Below, one piece after another: positions 1 through 11,503 of a stretch of DNA of 64,000 nt (within the stretch, counting starts at the first letter, position 1; each line of letters starts with the position of its first letter). Origin of the DNA: Trichoderma breve (Eukaryota > Ascomycota > Sordariomycetes > Hypocreales > Hypocreaceae). The notes below the pieces were generated by a model, which made no database searches, was not told where the DNA came from, and saw only the letters and a list, made by a program, of their open reading frames with translations. The stretch spans positions 6,944,001-7,008,000 of the forward strand of contig NC_079232.1 in the NCBI RefSeq assembly GCF_028502605.1, in the 5' to 3' direction. The translations under genes and the position numbers were made by a program.

Positions 1-432
1 AAATCAAGACCGAGCAGATTTTGAGAACCTACGCGTTAAATTATAAGCCGGTTTCTTTGGGTATCTGCTACTATAGCTTTAGTTTCGCTAGTATTTACTG
101 CTCTATATATATTTCTTTAATAGCTGCTACTATATATTTATTTCTTTTCCAGCTGCTACTATATACCTATTTCTTTTATAGCTATTACTACCATTACATT
201 TCTCTAGCACCAGCTATCATCGCTTTGTAATAAAATTCGAGTGTTGGCTGAATAGGCTTTCCTCTGCAAAACCCGGGCTACCTATTGAGCTGATTAAGTG
301 CCCATATTGCCAAATGTATGCGCTTATTCATTTTGCAGCACGCTGGCTGATGTTTTGTTCACGCTGAACTGAATACTAGGCAGACATTCAGGCACTACTT
401 AGACGGATAAGCTATCCTCAAGCCTTGTCATT
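1..432. repeat. AT-rich CTGCTACTATA repeat tract, then empty spacer
   Basis: Bases 60-190 hold four imperfect copies of a tgctactata unit (near 64, 123, 152 and 180), each followed by an AT/pyrimidine stretch. The 15-mer gtatctgctactata at 61-75 recurs exactly, in inverted orientation, at 18137-18151. Open frames here are compositional and look non-coding. From 236 to 432 I see nothing recognisable except the 3' flank of the first gene. The tract may be the eroded tail of a dispersed element, but no element body is visible. Confidence 0.5.
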
Positions 433-1302
433 CTATATAAGCGTTCTAAATGTGACGCTGCAGAGGTCATCCAGATTGACGTTGCTCAACTCATCATGGC
501 CGTATGTGACGTTTTTATTCGAGCCCGCACCTTTGTCACGAGGGTTGGGTTGAAAGATAATGGGGTCGTCCTTTGGTATCTTGTTGAAGCATCCTTGTAT
601 AGCCGTCTTGAGATCTGTGCGACAAACGAAATTAACTCTGCACAGGAATTTCTGCCTGTCTTGTCTAGACACAAGTACAGCGACCTTGAGCGAGGCGGGA
701 ATGCCCTGGGGTTGCAAGGGGTTCTCCGAGAGAGTCCAGGTTGCGACGCGGTTGGGGGGTCTGTTATTAATAACACGCATTGCACCGCTCAAAGTAATGG
801 CGTTGGACAATGTTGAAGTTGTCGACTTGTCCCACTTGGTAGTGAGGCCGAGATTGGCAAACTGTTGTATGCCGACAGTGGCTTCGATGCCTTTGGTTAT
901 CGTTTCTTCTTGATGTGTCGGCATTAAGCTGTATGTGTCTTGAAATGCTATGTCTTCAACCTCAATGTCGCCATCGGCTGAATCGGGCTCAAACAAGAGC
1001 TTGATAGTGGCCTCGGAGATCCTCCGCGAGCCTTTGGGTTGTATGAACCATTGCATAACGATGAGACTCGCATAACGGTCGCTTTCTGGAGAGAGAGCTC
1101 CATGAATGACTTTTTCAAGTTTGCAGGTAACATCGATTGCTCCAGTTCGTTGAAGAACTTCCGCTCGATGGTAATGATTTGGCGTGGTGTTGAAGACATG
1201 AAAGCCGCTGCCTTCTTCGCCTCCTGTCTCGTACAGGTCGATAGATATTGTCTCAAGATCACCGCCGTGCCCACCAAGGGAAGAATTCTCAAATTCAGCC
1301 AT
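433..1302 (-). CDS. Uncharacterised beta-rich fungal protein, head-to-head with an S8 protease
   Basis: This is a single-exon frame of 289 residues. I chose the ATG at 1302 because the frame extends upstream only to a non-ATG codon. There is no signal peptide and no hydrophobic membrane segment. The protein looks mostly beta: residues 55-105 and 185-230 carry alternating hydrophobic strands. Residues 136-178 form a Ser/Thr-rich alternating stretch (around TKWDKSTTSTL) resembling amphipathic hairpins. The C-terminus has a KIPKDDPIIF motif. I recognise similar hypothetical proteins in other fungi but know no function. The start lies 317 bp from the start of the divergent ankyrin-subtilisin gene, so the two may share a promoter and be a functional pair. 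Existence as a gene is likely; function is unknown. Confidence 0.75.
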   Translation of the reverse strand: MAEFENSSLGGHGGDLETISIDLYETGGEEGSGFHVFNTTPNHYHRAEVLQRTGAIDVTCKLEKVIHGALSPESDRYASLIVMQWFIQPKGSRRISEATIKLLFEPDSADGDIEVEDIAFQDTYSLMPTHQEETITKGIEATVGIQQFANLGLTTKWDKSTTSTLSNAITLSGAMRVINNRPPNRVATWTLSENPLQPQGIPASLKVAVLVSRQDRQKFLCRVNFVCRTDLKTAIQGCFNKIPKDDPIIFQPNPRDKGAGSNKNVTYGHDELSNVNLDDLCSVTFRTLI

Positions 1303-1619
1303 GATCAAAAGACTCAGGATCAGCTTGGGGTGCTCATGGCCAATGAAGAGAGTAATTATCGTTTGTATCAAGTGGCGGGGTACGGAGTACTAATGGCAAT
1401 ATCTGGCCCTCGATCATCCAATAGAGACTATTCTACGGCGAGGATGCCCTCTTCTGCTCTCATGACTCACAATTCGCACTGTATGCAGAGCCTCCTATCA
1501 CATATTAGCCTCGGGTGGGGGTCAAAATGGTACTCTTTGACATAACGCACTTATCTTTCCCATCAAATCTCGGATGTTTCTACGTTGAAAAATCCTTCTG
1601 AGCTTTCAATTGTCTTACG
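1303..1619. promoter_or_regulatory. Shared divergent promoter region
   Basis: This 317-bp spacer separates two divergent start codons, so it must serve both genes. A CCAAT box is present at 1418-1422 on the plus strand, about 200 bp before the S8 gene start. I see no clear TATA box. Confidence 0.5.
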
Positions 1620-4600
1620 ATGGCTTCGGAACCAGATTTTGACGACGATTTTTTCCTGGACAGGAACCATGCGGATGTTCATCGAGAAGGGGAGGATGAG
1701 CATGAGCGACGCTTCAGAGAGGCGTGTAGGGAAATAAAAGACATCAGAAGGCATTTTGACGAAAGTGATGTTGACGAGTTCTTCACTAAATATGGCGATG
1801 TTGTTAATCAGCGCTCGAAGAAAACTACGGCCAATCTTCTCCACACGCTTGTCGACGTGGTTACGCACAATGAAGTTCAACCAAAACACATTGAGATTCT
1901 AGTCCGAAGAGTGGTTGAGAATTTTCCGGATTTGCTGACGCATCCAAATGAGGAGACATATAATCCAATTTTCCTGGCGATCAAAGCCTCTCAAAAAGGC
2001 TCTCACGATGAGCTGGTCGATTATATGATAACAACGTGTGCTTCGAAAACGGAGGACACTCCGCATGGGCGGTCACTCAATTACGCTTTGAGTATGAAGA
2101 TGAAGGATGGCAAAACCTGTCTTCATCTTGCGATAGCAAAGCAGCTGAGCCCAAAGACAATCAAGGCACTTATTGAGTATGCCAGTGACGAGGCCCTGGC
2201 TGTGCAAGACGAGGATGGCAAGACGCCAATGCATCATGCGACGCTCTTTAAGAGTTGCACAGATACTGGAATAGAGCTCATTAAGCTCTTTCTTGAGAGA
2301 GACATTCGAATAAGGCAATCTAAACTCAGACCTCCAAAGACGTTTCTTGATGCCACTGATAATAGTGGTGCGTCAGTCTATTGGCAACTTCAGACGAATA
2401 AAACCTCTGTCACCAATGCCTACAATGACTGGTTAGCAAAGAAACTATCGGCAGATACTAGTAAAAAGAGCCAACAGCCTATTCACAGAGAGCGCGCCAA
2501 AGCATCGCTAATTGGAGATAATACGCCTCAGATGGGTTCAAGGCTTTCAAGATCTAGCGCATTTGTTGAACCTGTTGACCGAAACGGTCAAGATTATGAG
2601 GTTAGCATTCTTGATATCCGGGAAAAAGAACGCGGAATGAAGAAAGATGATCGTTTCACGCAACCTGCAATGTCTACAATAGCTGCTGAGATAAAGAAGC
2701 GCGGAGCGGAGAACCGAAACACTAGTCAGGATCGATCAAATATGCTCAATGGAGGGTATTCAGGTATGGGAGGGTTTGTAGATGATAGAAACATCCCAGA
2801 AATTACACCCAATATCTCACTCAAACGGAGAGGTACGGAAAATCTGGAGACAACTCAAGGCAAAGAGAAGGAAAGAGTGGCTTCTAATTCTAATTCGGCT
2901 CCAAAGAAGCCTAACTCATCTGAATTTATGCCGGTCCTGATCAAAAACTCGAATGCTATACTCCTCGATCTGAAAATCCATTATCTGAGGACTAGAAGCA
3001 CTGAATTAGCAATATCCTTCTTACATGGCTCCAACATGCAAGGTAAGATAGATAGATTAAGGATGAACTTTTTATCAACCTCTACTAACACGTGGCTACA
3101 GACATACATATCAGCTTCGACTATGATAGTTTACCAAGGAAATTGCTTTGGCACGAATTTCTTAAACGTTTTGGTTCGTCCAAGAGTGGTCGCCTCACCT
3201 TTGACAATGTACTTCAATATGTGACACTTCCAAGGGTTTCAGTCAATGTCACAGGCCGACTTGCAGATATTGAGCGAGAAGCAGAAGAAGAATCTGGATT
3301 GCGCCAAATTGGGGCCCTCGGGCGCAAAGATGCAAAGTATTTTCTTGACTGGCTGTTTGATAAGGGTGTACGACATATTATCAGTCTGTCCGTGGAAGAC
3401 GGTGGACGATCTGACGAGAAGGTCCATAGCGATCAAGTTATTCAAGAGTCACTTGAGAGACTAATCGTTGAGCATCTCGATTGGCAAAAGATTGACTTGG
3501 ACCCTGAGACGATACTACGCGTGGGGTGTAAAATTATTCAGCAAGACGGCTCATATACGATATCTGAGAGTGACCAAATAAGTACTCCACTGGTATCGCA
3601 GCATCTGAGACAACTTTCTTTGAGGTGGAGCGGCAGCAATGCTGTGCTTCGTTCTTGGAGCGAACCTGATGGGCTCGTTCTGTTACCGCAATTGCAAAAA
3701 ATAAAATTGGTTAAGCCATCTCCAGCCAAGGTCGGTGCTCCATGGCCCAATGTAGGGTTGAGACTTGGTTCTGCATTTGAAGCTAATGCATCAATAGGAT
3801 TATGATAGCCCGCAATGGATTAGTAGAATTGTGAACGACTTTCAAAAAAGGCTTAATTCTAACAGAAAGACAATCCGAGATCGTTTGTTTACGGCTTCAG
3901 ATACGGAGAGCACATCGCTTAACATGACATATGGAAGTGTTGAAGTTACGATGGTCAACTCGGACAATGAAGAAGAGAAAATTTCGACATCCGACACTGA
4001 GCTTCCATTTACAACGCCATCCATTGTCAGAGATGTCAACCCGCACAAATGGCTGGACACCACCGCAAGATTCGCAAGTGAAATGACCCCATTCTGGCAG
4101 AAAACAGTCAAAGAATTTCTTTCAGCAAAAGGCAACCCGGCCACTACTGAGGGAGTAGAAACCGATGTCATCGTGGCGCTAATAGATGATGGCGTCGACA
4201 TGTTTGACACGGCCCTTTCCGACAGGGTGGTTGAGGGTAAGAGTTTTGACTATCATGACGGGAAGGTCAGGCCTCCGTTTTCTTCAGCTCAAGGCCATGG
4301 GACTGTCATGGCTAGCATGATCCTAAGCATGTGTCCGATGGCCAAAGTGTATCCAATACGGCTCAGGACACATCTTAATGCCAACGGAAAGAGAAATATT
4401 GACGCAGACTATGCAGCGCAGGTATTTTTTTGGCTCCCCATCTTACTGGATCGAAGAAAAATGTTTTCTAATTCGAGCAATTCAAGGCTATACAAGCTGC
4501 TTTAAATAAGAAGGCTACTATCATCTCAATGTCTTGGACGTTACCAATGCCAAAGGATAAGAGTGGATCGAAATCTCGATGTATGTGCACTTTTCATTGA

Positions 4601-5284
4601 CCTGACAACTTCCTACAAGGTTGTATTGTGAAAACTAAGAGGTAATCTTTAGTACACACTGTTCTACAAAAGGCCGTCGACAGAAAAGTGCTCATGTTTT
4701 GCTCAGCGCCTGATGATGGGAAATTTACAGAGCTAGACTATCCCAGCGGTCCATGGCCCGACCATTTCTTCCGCATTGGCGCTGCAGCGGCAGATGGAAC
4801 TATTTTCAAATGGACTCCCGACGTTGGCATCACGTACGTTTTGCCAGGCGTTGAAGTGGTTGTGAACCGCAGTCTACACGCTAGAGAAAGACTTACCAAA
4901 CGTGTTGGTGACGTCGAGTACGAGACAGGATCCAGCGTCGCTACCGCACTCGCAGCTGGTCTTGCTGCCATGATCATTTACTGCATCAAAGCGAGTATCT
5001 TGTCGACGAAGTTGGTGAACCAAAACAGAGATCCGATTGTGGGAATTGCCATTGCGGACAACGATGCAAATATGATTGCGAATCCTGAAGCAATGAAGAG
5101 GGCATTTGCTCGCCTGGGTCGGGTCACGAGTGCCAACTTTATTCAAATCTGGGAGAAGCTGGATCATGTTAGCGATACTCTTGAAGTTTTGAACGGGAGA
5201 GAGCTGAAACCAGAGGAAAGGCTGAAATATCTGAAGCAATTTATTGACTTTGGATGTGACCTTGCAAGTTCGATCCGAGCGTAA
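1620..5284 (+). CDS. Ankyrin-repeat protein with C-terminal subtilisin-like (S8) protease domain
   Basis: Five exons: 1620-3042, 3102-3730, 3798-4421, 4487-4580 and 4653-5284, giving 1,133 residues. An alternative donor at 3752 also keeps frame and adds 7 residues. Residues about 155-270 carry degenerate ankyrin repeats (DGKTCLHLAI, DGKTPMHHAT). The C-terminal third is peptidase S8: Asp814 in ALIDDGVD, His851 in GHGT, and Ser1018 in GSSVAT, so the catalytic triad is complete. At the usual oxyanion Asn position the sequence reads FCSAPDDG, with Asp. No signal peptide is visible, so an intracellular protease is expected. Related S8 domains occur in fungal NLR-like and incompatibility proteins; a role in regulated proteolysis or cell death is inference from that and from the head-to-head neighbour. 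Confidence 0.85.
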
Positions 5285-5428
5285 AAGGAGCTCAGAGTCA
5301 ATATGATAGTTTCATTGGGGTCTGCCATGGTTGTAGAACCATTTGCTATTGCAATCTTTATAACTGAAGGGACTAGTTTCTGACCGACTTATACTCTCAT
5401 AACCTCTGGAGAACTTGGAGCCTGTAAT

Positions 5429-6525
5429 CTAAACCGTACCACTCATTCTTAAGACTCGTGTCAAGGTGTCTTCTAGATCCTCTTTGGGCAGCTCCAAGAC
5501 GGCATTCCATTGTTCAGCACGATCGCCAAATGTGTTATAACCCCAAGGCGCATAGCAAGAGGCCGATACAGTTTCAATATATCCTTGTACCCACTCACCG
5601 CGCTTAATGCGTGCTTCACCCTTTGCCGCAAGATCTTCAGTGGAAGCTTGGGTTACCTCAAATTTTCTGCCAGAAAGTCCCTCGAGAGCCGCCAATACTT
5701 CATTTTGGGTCAGCCGCGGAAACGAGCTCACGTAAACGTTTTGATTCTTGGTAGCATTTTCATGCTTGAGCACGGAAGCAATAGCCTCTGCAACGGTTTT
5801 TATGTTTGTGCAGCTGAATTCTTGATCGCCAGAGTCAAATATGGTAACTTTAAACATCTCGAGATCCCAGCCCATTACACCCATGTCGAGTTTAAATTGT
5901 CGCGCAGATTGCGTGAGCATCTATAAGAATAGAATTAGCTTCTTTTAGCCTCAAATAAACTCGGAGGAATTGAGGGCAATTGTAGCGACAATGAGAGTAG
6001 AGCATACCCAATCGAAGAACGGGCCAGTGAAAACCCTGGTCCAAGTAAGACCCTCCGATTCTTTCCCTACGAGGTATTCCCCAAACTCTTTTTTTCCGGC
6101 AGTAAATGAGATGCGTTTCTCAATATCTGGCAGTGTAGTATCGCCACCATATTCACTTGGTAGAAAGCGCTTTACGCCGGCACTGACACAGGCATCAACT
6201 ACCGTCTTTTGATCCGCAACTTGTGTCCGAGGAATGCAGGAAACCACTGCATCTTGTCCTTGGAAAATTGAAACAAGAGCATCTTTCGAGTAGTCAGTTT
6301 TGTGGACTGTCACTGACTCAGGATAAGTCGCCGTTGAGGATTGCCGGACAGCCGCTGAAACCTTGAAACCGGCATTGACGAGGGCCGAGACAACAAGAGT
6401 GCCTAGATTTCCAGACCCCTTTACAGGGTAAGAGCAACAATTAGTTATGAACAACTTGTGAATAAGTGTATCTTTTGCTACAAACTTACTCCTAGAACAA
6501 TGACCGTTTCGATGCTGCTTGACAT
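5429..6525 (-). CDS. NmrA-like/isoflavone-reductase-like NAD(P)-binding protein
   Basis: Three exons on the minus strand: 6525-6490, 6418-6008 and 5920-5429, giving 312 residues. The first intron falls inside the dinucleotide-binding motif, which reads VLGGSGNLG after splicing (residues 10-18). Further family signs are the VSCIPRTQVADQ strand-loop, VKRFLPSEYG and the FFDW segment. This is an atypical short-chain dehydrogenase fold related to NmrA and phenylcoumaran/isoflavone reductases. Members are either redox-sensing regulators or NAD(P)H reductases, and the sequence alone does not decide which. A second NmrA-like gene lies 0.8 kb away on the same strand, but it is clearly divergent rather than a recent duplicate. 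Confidence 0.85.
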
Positions 6526-7335
6526 TGTGTTGAGATTTTATGAGAAGGTAGCTGATTGTTGTGTATAGGCTATAGAATCATGTGTGAGAAGAGTAGGTCA
6601 TTTATGAGGTGATATAACGCTATTCTTTCTCACTTTCTGACAAAATAGAATAGTTTGATAGGACAATATTAATAATAACAACATATTTAGAGTTAGTGTC
6701 TAGCTCATTGGTCATAAGTATTCTAAAGCATGCCTTGAACTGCGATTATTAATCGCTCTTTATATATATAGGTTCTGAACTAGATAACTAATCAGGTTCC
6801 TTTTCAAGAAGGAATTCCTCGTTCTGTCTCGTTATTTGTAATCTTATGGACTCTGAATCTCGATGGCAGTCGAGAATGGAGCGCGTTTGGTGGATTCAGA
6901 AGCTCCGGAACGGCACCGTTGAGCAAGTGCATATGGAGCAACCTCTTTTACATATCCCAATGGGCCTAGATACGAGCTTACAGAAGCCTGCCTCGGCCTT
7001 ATGATATCACGTAGGTACATATCTTTATCCAGTATTTAAAATTTAATATGTATACGTGGTGTTTGGAGCTAGAACACAGGGCTAGGTCAAGAATAATTAA
7101 AATTCCAGGTTTAGTTATTGCAATTATAGCTCAGTTCAGATACCATGGGCTGATGCTGTAATTTTGTGAATACATCTTGAATGAGGGCTTTAAGAAGAAA
7201 GCTAGCTTATACGCCAAATAGAAAAGCTATGAAATGCTGGTGTTGAGAGTGCTGTGACAAACAAACACTTAACTGAGCTTAGATAGCGTATGGACTATGA
7301 ACTATTTCTTGACGGTCCTATTGAGTTTTGTCCAC
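6526..7335. other. AT-rich intergenic spacer
   Basis: The stretch is rich in A/T, with runs such as tatatatatagg near 6762. I see no coding region, RNA gene or repeat family in it. It must contain the promoter of the NmrA-like gene ending at 6525. Confidence 0.5.
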
Positions 7336-8256
7336 CTATCCTCTGTTCTTCGAGAAAGATTTACCCTGCGCTATAAACTCCTCCGCATTTTTCGACCAGA
7401 TCGATTTATTCTGCGCCACAAACTCTTCCGTGCTCTGCGGTGGGTGGCCAATAATCTTCTCAAACAAATCATTAGTACCAGCCATAAGACCATCACGATG
7501 CATCTGGCCCGCTGCGTCGAAATGTTGCTCCAGGTACGGTATTTCAACGGGCGAGAATGACCGAATCAAGGCGCTGGCCTTGACTTGCTCGAAGCGAATT
7601 TTCCTTCCAAGGTGCTTCGAGAGAACATCGGCAATCTCGGGCGGCGTCAGCTCTGTAGGGCCAGAGAGGGGGTATGACTGTCCCCCATGGCCGGCCGGGT
7701 TCTCAAGCAGCGTGGCGGTCAGCTCTCCTATGTCTTCAGTAGAGACTGAGGCAAATTTGCCCGTTGAGCTAAAAGGAACGGCGAAGCAATCTTCTTCTCT
7801 GATTGCTTTGCTAGCATAAATAAGCCATTCATGGAAAATCGTTGGTTGCAGATGCGTGACAGGCGTGCCAGCCCAATCAAAAACACGCTCCGACAGCCAG
7901 TGGTTAATGGAAGCATTGCTAGGGACTTCCCCTCTGGCAACGATTTGAGACATGTTGACGATGTATTCGGCTTTGGCCTCTTTAGCCGCCTGAGCAAAAA
8001 TAGTAGTGGCATCGATGAGCCCTGGCTGTACAGGATAGCAAAAATAAGCTCTCTTGACGCCCTCAAATGCGCGTCGGACTGAGCGCAAATCAAGGAGATT
8101 TCCAACGACGACTTCAGCGCCTTGAGCTTCAAGTTGGCGCGAGCGATCATCTTCCTTGTGGACAAATGCACGCACAGAAAGACCTTTCTGCAACAGATAT
8201 TTGATTGTAGAGCGTCCAGTGGACCCCGTGGCGCCAGTGATGAGAATTGGAGTCAT
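7336..8256 (-). CDS. NmrA-like family NAD(P)-binding protein (single exon)
   Basis: An intronless frame of 306 residues from the ATG at 8256; the frame runs a little upstream but only to a non-ATG codon. The start places the Rossmann motif TGATGSTG at residues 6-13, as expected. Other features are the QGAEVVVGNLLD acidic strand, the YFCYPVQPG loop, and the HLQPTIFHEWL and STEDIGELTATLL segments typical of NmrA/HSCARG-type proteins. These proteins are usually NAD(P)-binding oxidoreductases or redox-sensing regulators, and no substrate can be named. The C-terminal 40 residues contain a repeated EEF(V/I)AQ(N/G)KS unit. Confidence 0.85.
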   Translation of the reverse strand: MTPILITGATGSTGRSTIKYLLQKGLSVRAFVHKEDDRSRQLEAQGAEVVVGNLLDLRSVRRAFEGVKRAYFCYPVQPGLIDATTIFAQAAKEAKAEYIVNMSQIVARGEVPSNASINHWLSERVFDWAGTPVTHLQPTIFHEWLIYASKAIREEDCFAVPFSSTGKFASVSTEDIGELTATLLENPAGHGGQSYPLSGPTELTPPEIADVLSKHLGRKIRFEQVKASALIRSFSPVEIPYLEQHFDAAGQMHRDGLMAGTNDLFEKIIGHPPQSTEEFVAQNKSIWSKNAEEFIAQGKSFSKNRG

Positions 8257-9780
8257 TGTGAGACTGATTGTGGTAGCAGTAATACTTGACAAAGTTGCGG
8301 GTTTGACGTTCAAAGTATCTATAAGTTTAAAGCCTATTGTAAAATCTGAAGGGTAATGATGAGAAACAATTCATCTGGTACCATGTCTCTGACGTTGTAT
8401 TTATACAACACGAGTGCTTAACGACATGAGTTGAGCGGATCAACGCCTGTCTCTAGCTTTGAACGATTTGGGAAGCACCTACTGTCATCTGTTTTTGCCT
8501 ATTTGGGTGATTAGTATACTCTACAATGCACGTCGGAAACATTTGAGCCAAGTTTTAATACCAAGTGTTGGGGTAATCCTCTATTGGAACTGAGTTTCGG
8601 CCACGTGCGAAGTAATGTGCTACCACTATAGCAATTGAGAATTGACCTTACCATCCGTGCAACCCTGGTTGCTGTTTCTGTTAACAACTGGCCTTTTAAG
8701 ATTACTCAACAGCTTCATCATTCTGTGCATAAGTTGAATCACCTATTGCGTATTGTGTACATCCAGGATAGTTCTGGTAGAGATAATTGCGATGCCCAGA
8801 TACGTGTGTATTGCTGCCTATCACTCCTCACAAATGTCGCAGTGGGTAAAGGCATAATCTTTTGTAAGAAACTAGCACTCCTCAGTAGTCGTGGAGATTC
8901 GCTAATATTTACTAACTAGCAATCTTTGCTGTAAGGTTGCTTTCATATATTGCAGAGTGTAAAAGACGTTAATTTCTGCTCTTTAATCATCACTCACATC
9001 ACCTAACCTGATGTTGAAGCTATAATAATACACATCTCTACCACTTCCACCAACACGACAAATCTCTTCATTTTAATGTCATAATGATATTCGTGTTCCA
9101 TTCAGTCATCACGGCTACCAAAACTATTTCTGTAATATCGCAAGGCGCCGATCTGGGATGACTATGAGAAACTGAACAATCCTTCCGAACTGTGTGCCTT
9201 TAGAAAATGTTTGGATTGGTAATCTTGTTGGATCCATAGAAGTCACCTCGATACTGCCGAGGCAGACCTCGATCAAGTTGTGTAAGATACAGTGAGCTCT
9301 TATGGAATAACAATGCGTACAACACTCATCATCTATGAGGGACAGTATGAGCACAGTGCAAAGCCAACTTTAGTTGTTTAGTAATTATTATATCGTGTTC
9401 AGTAATCATGAATGAAGCCACATGTGTCATCTTGCTAAGGGGCACGGTCCAAGGATCTGTATTGCAGGGGCTACGTATCTGGATTGCAAGTCTACTGGAT
9501 TCGTAAACATGTTGCTGCCTCAACTATGGGTAGGCCATGATGTATCATATTGAGTTGAGAGAAGTGGTTACGTCGGCGCCGACGACAATAACAGTAGCTA
9601 CCGTGTAGTAGCTTTTGTCAAGTTTAGTAAGGACTAGGTCCAATATCTTACTTGCTAGATATGAGGGTTGTATTGGATATGCCATCATCATAGAAAGAGT
9701 TGGTGTTGTGTCTGGTAATTCTTGAGAAGAGACAAGATTCTAACCAGAGCACGGAATCTTGCCTCTATAAACCATGTCTC
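8257..9780. other. Gene-free intergenic region
   Basis: I find only short open frames without recognisable motifs and no RNA gene. Composition is mixed and unremarkable. The part next to 8256 should hold the NmrA-like gene promoter; the part near 9780 is the 3' flank of the MFS gene. Confidence 0.5.
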
Positions 9781-11503
9781 TTACAAATTGTACCTAAAAT
9801 GAATGTTCTGCCAATCTGTCACATCAGACTCTCCGTTAATTTTACCTTGGTATTTGGATTCTTCCGGTGTCATTCCCATCTCCGCGACCTTCTTGGCCCG
9901 TCGTCTGTTCTGAGATACGTCTTACCATTATGTTAGTGTACGACCATTGTTATATTAGAAAGACTTACAGTGTAGTCGCCACAGAGTGAACAGAATGCAC
10001 TGCACTGCGTACATGATGCCACATATCACAAGTGCAGGGACATATCTAGGTGCCCATTCAGCACGAAACGTCTGAGATCCAATAGCATTGCCAATGCACA
10101 CTGCAATGAAAATGACGGCGCTGGTGACGGATTTTTTAGTTCTCCCCGCGACATTGGATGGTAACAGTGTCCAGATTAGCGTGGCCGGTAGTCTCCCTGT
10201 TGCCATCATCAGATAGAGACCCCATCGAGTCCATAATAAGCCTTCCTTGGGCAAGAGTCCCAAAGTCAACATGCCGACAAATGACGGGATAGTTGAGGCG
10301 ATCATGAGGTAAACTAAGGCAATTTTTGGTTAGCAGAAGTGTAGTTATTAATAGGCAATCATGATCTCACATCTAGTTTGAGGCTTCTTCAGCGACCAAA
10401 ATCCGCCCAGTAACAGCCACGCAACACTTAGAAGATCCAATGGAATGATGCCTTTGACTATCGTCTCCAAGTTAGTAAACCCAAATGATACAAAAACGAG
10501 ATTACCAAATGCCGCCGTTCCGCCAAAGGGTATCCCGGCAGCAATGACTGCGAAAAAGAAGAAGTAAGTCTGAGGGTCTTTGAAAGCATCTTGGACTTGG
10601 TCCCAACGCCATGAATGGTGACCGTCAGATCCAGTCTGGTTATTGGCGACTCTTGTAGCAACCATGTGTTTCTCCTTTTTGGATAACCATCTAACTTCGT
10701 TGGGTGTTCCCACAAAGAATAATGCCACAAACGAGAGGAGTATCGTCCAGGATCCAAGAAAAACACTGATCCATCGCCATGAGCCAAAAGTGCTTTCGTG
10801 TCTCTTGGCAGCGTTACCAATTCCGTACATGACCAACTGCGTTATAATGTCAAAGCCACTGTTTGCCGTTGTCCAAATGATGGATCGCATGGTATGCTCT
10901 TGACTAATGTAGAAAGAGGCCGTGATAAGAAGAAAAGCAGGGGAAATTGTGCATTCGAAAAGGCCTTGCAAGGACCGCAGTGCTATAATCTGGGCAAAAT
11001 CTTGAACAAATGCGACGCAGAGGACAACAACGCCCCAGCAAAACATGCAGATAAATAGTATCTTGTTCACGCTGAATCGCTGCATCAAGTAGTTGCCAGG
11101 GGGTTCGCCTACGAGATAGGCAATATAGAAGGCGGTCGTCAACCCTATTAGGAGACGTCATTAGCATTTATAGCCACATACTGTAGGTTCGTTATGAATA
11201 CCACCCACACGATAATTGCTGACCGACCAATCCAATGTCGTTTATCATTCCAAACGTTGCTTGCGTAGAGACGGCCGTTTTATCTGCCTGTTGGGTGCCG
11301 TAGCATAGCCACATGAGCGGCAGCAGAATGCGATCAATCTTTTTGAGAACACGCCTGTATTCATCTTCGGTATACTTTGCATTGACTGTATCCAAGACAG
11401 TACTCTGAGCGCTTGTAACAACATCCATCTCAACGGTTTCCGTAACGACGACGCTGTCATCCGGAGGCGCTTCTTTCTCGTCTCCATGCAAAAGTGCTGC
11501 CAT
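9781..11503 (-). CDS. Dal5-type MFS transporter (anion:cation symporter family)
   Basis: Four exons on the minus strand: 11503-11209, 11144-10371, 10313-9969 and 9920-9781, giving 517 residues. The ATG at 11503 is the first true ATG in frame. The soluble N-terminus ends in a RVLKKIDRILLPLMW segment, the standard opening of the first membrane helix in this family. Helices follow through WLTTAFYIAYLVGEPPG (helix 2) and RSLQGLFECTISPAF. The C-terminus has NRRRAKKVAEMGMTPEE and ends in HFRYNL, a typical Dal5-family tail. Members import organic anions such as allantoate, nicotinate or vitamins; the substrate is not deducible. A roughly 1-kb promoter region is shared with the divergent GFA gene. 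Confidence 0.88.

Noticed and set aside
5429..8256. Recent tandem duplication of NmrA-like genes
   Set aside because: One has three exons, the other none, and their sequences differ throughout except for the Rossmann motif, so they are distinct subfamilies.
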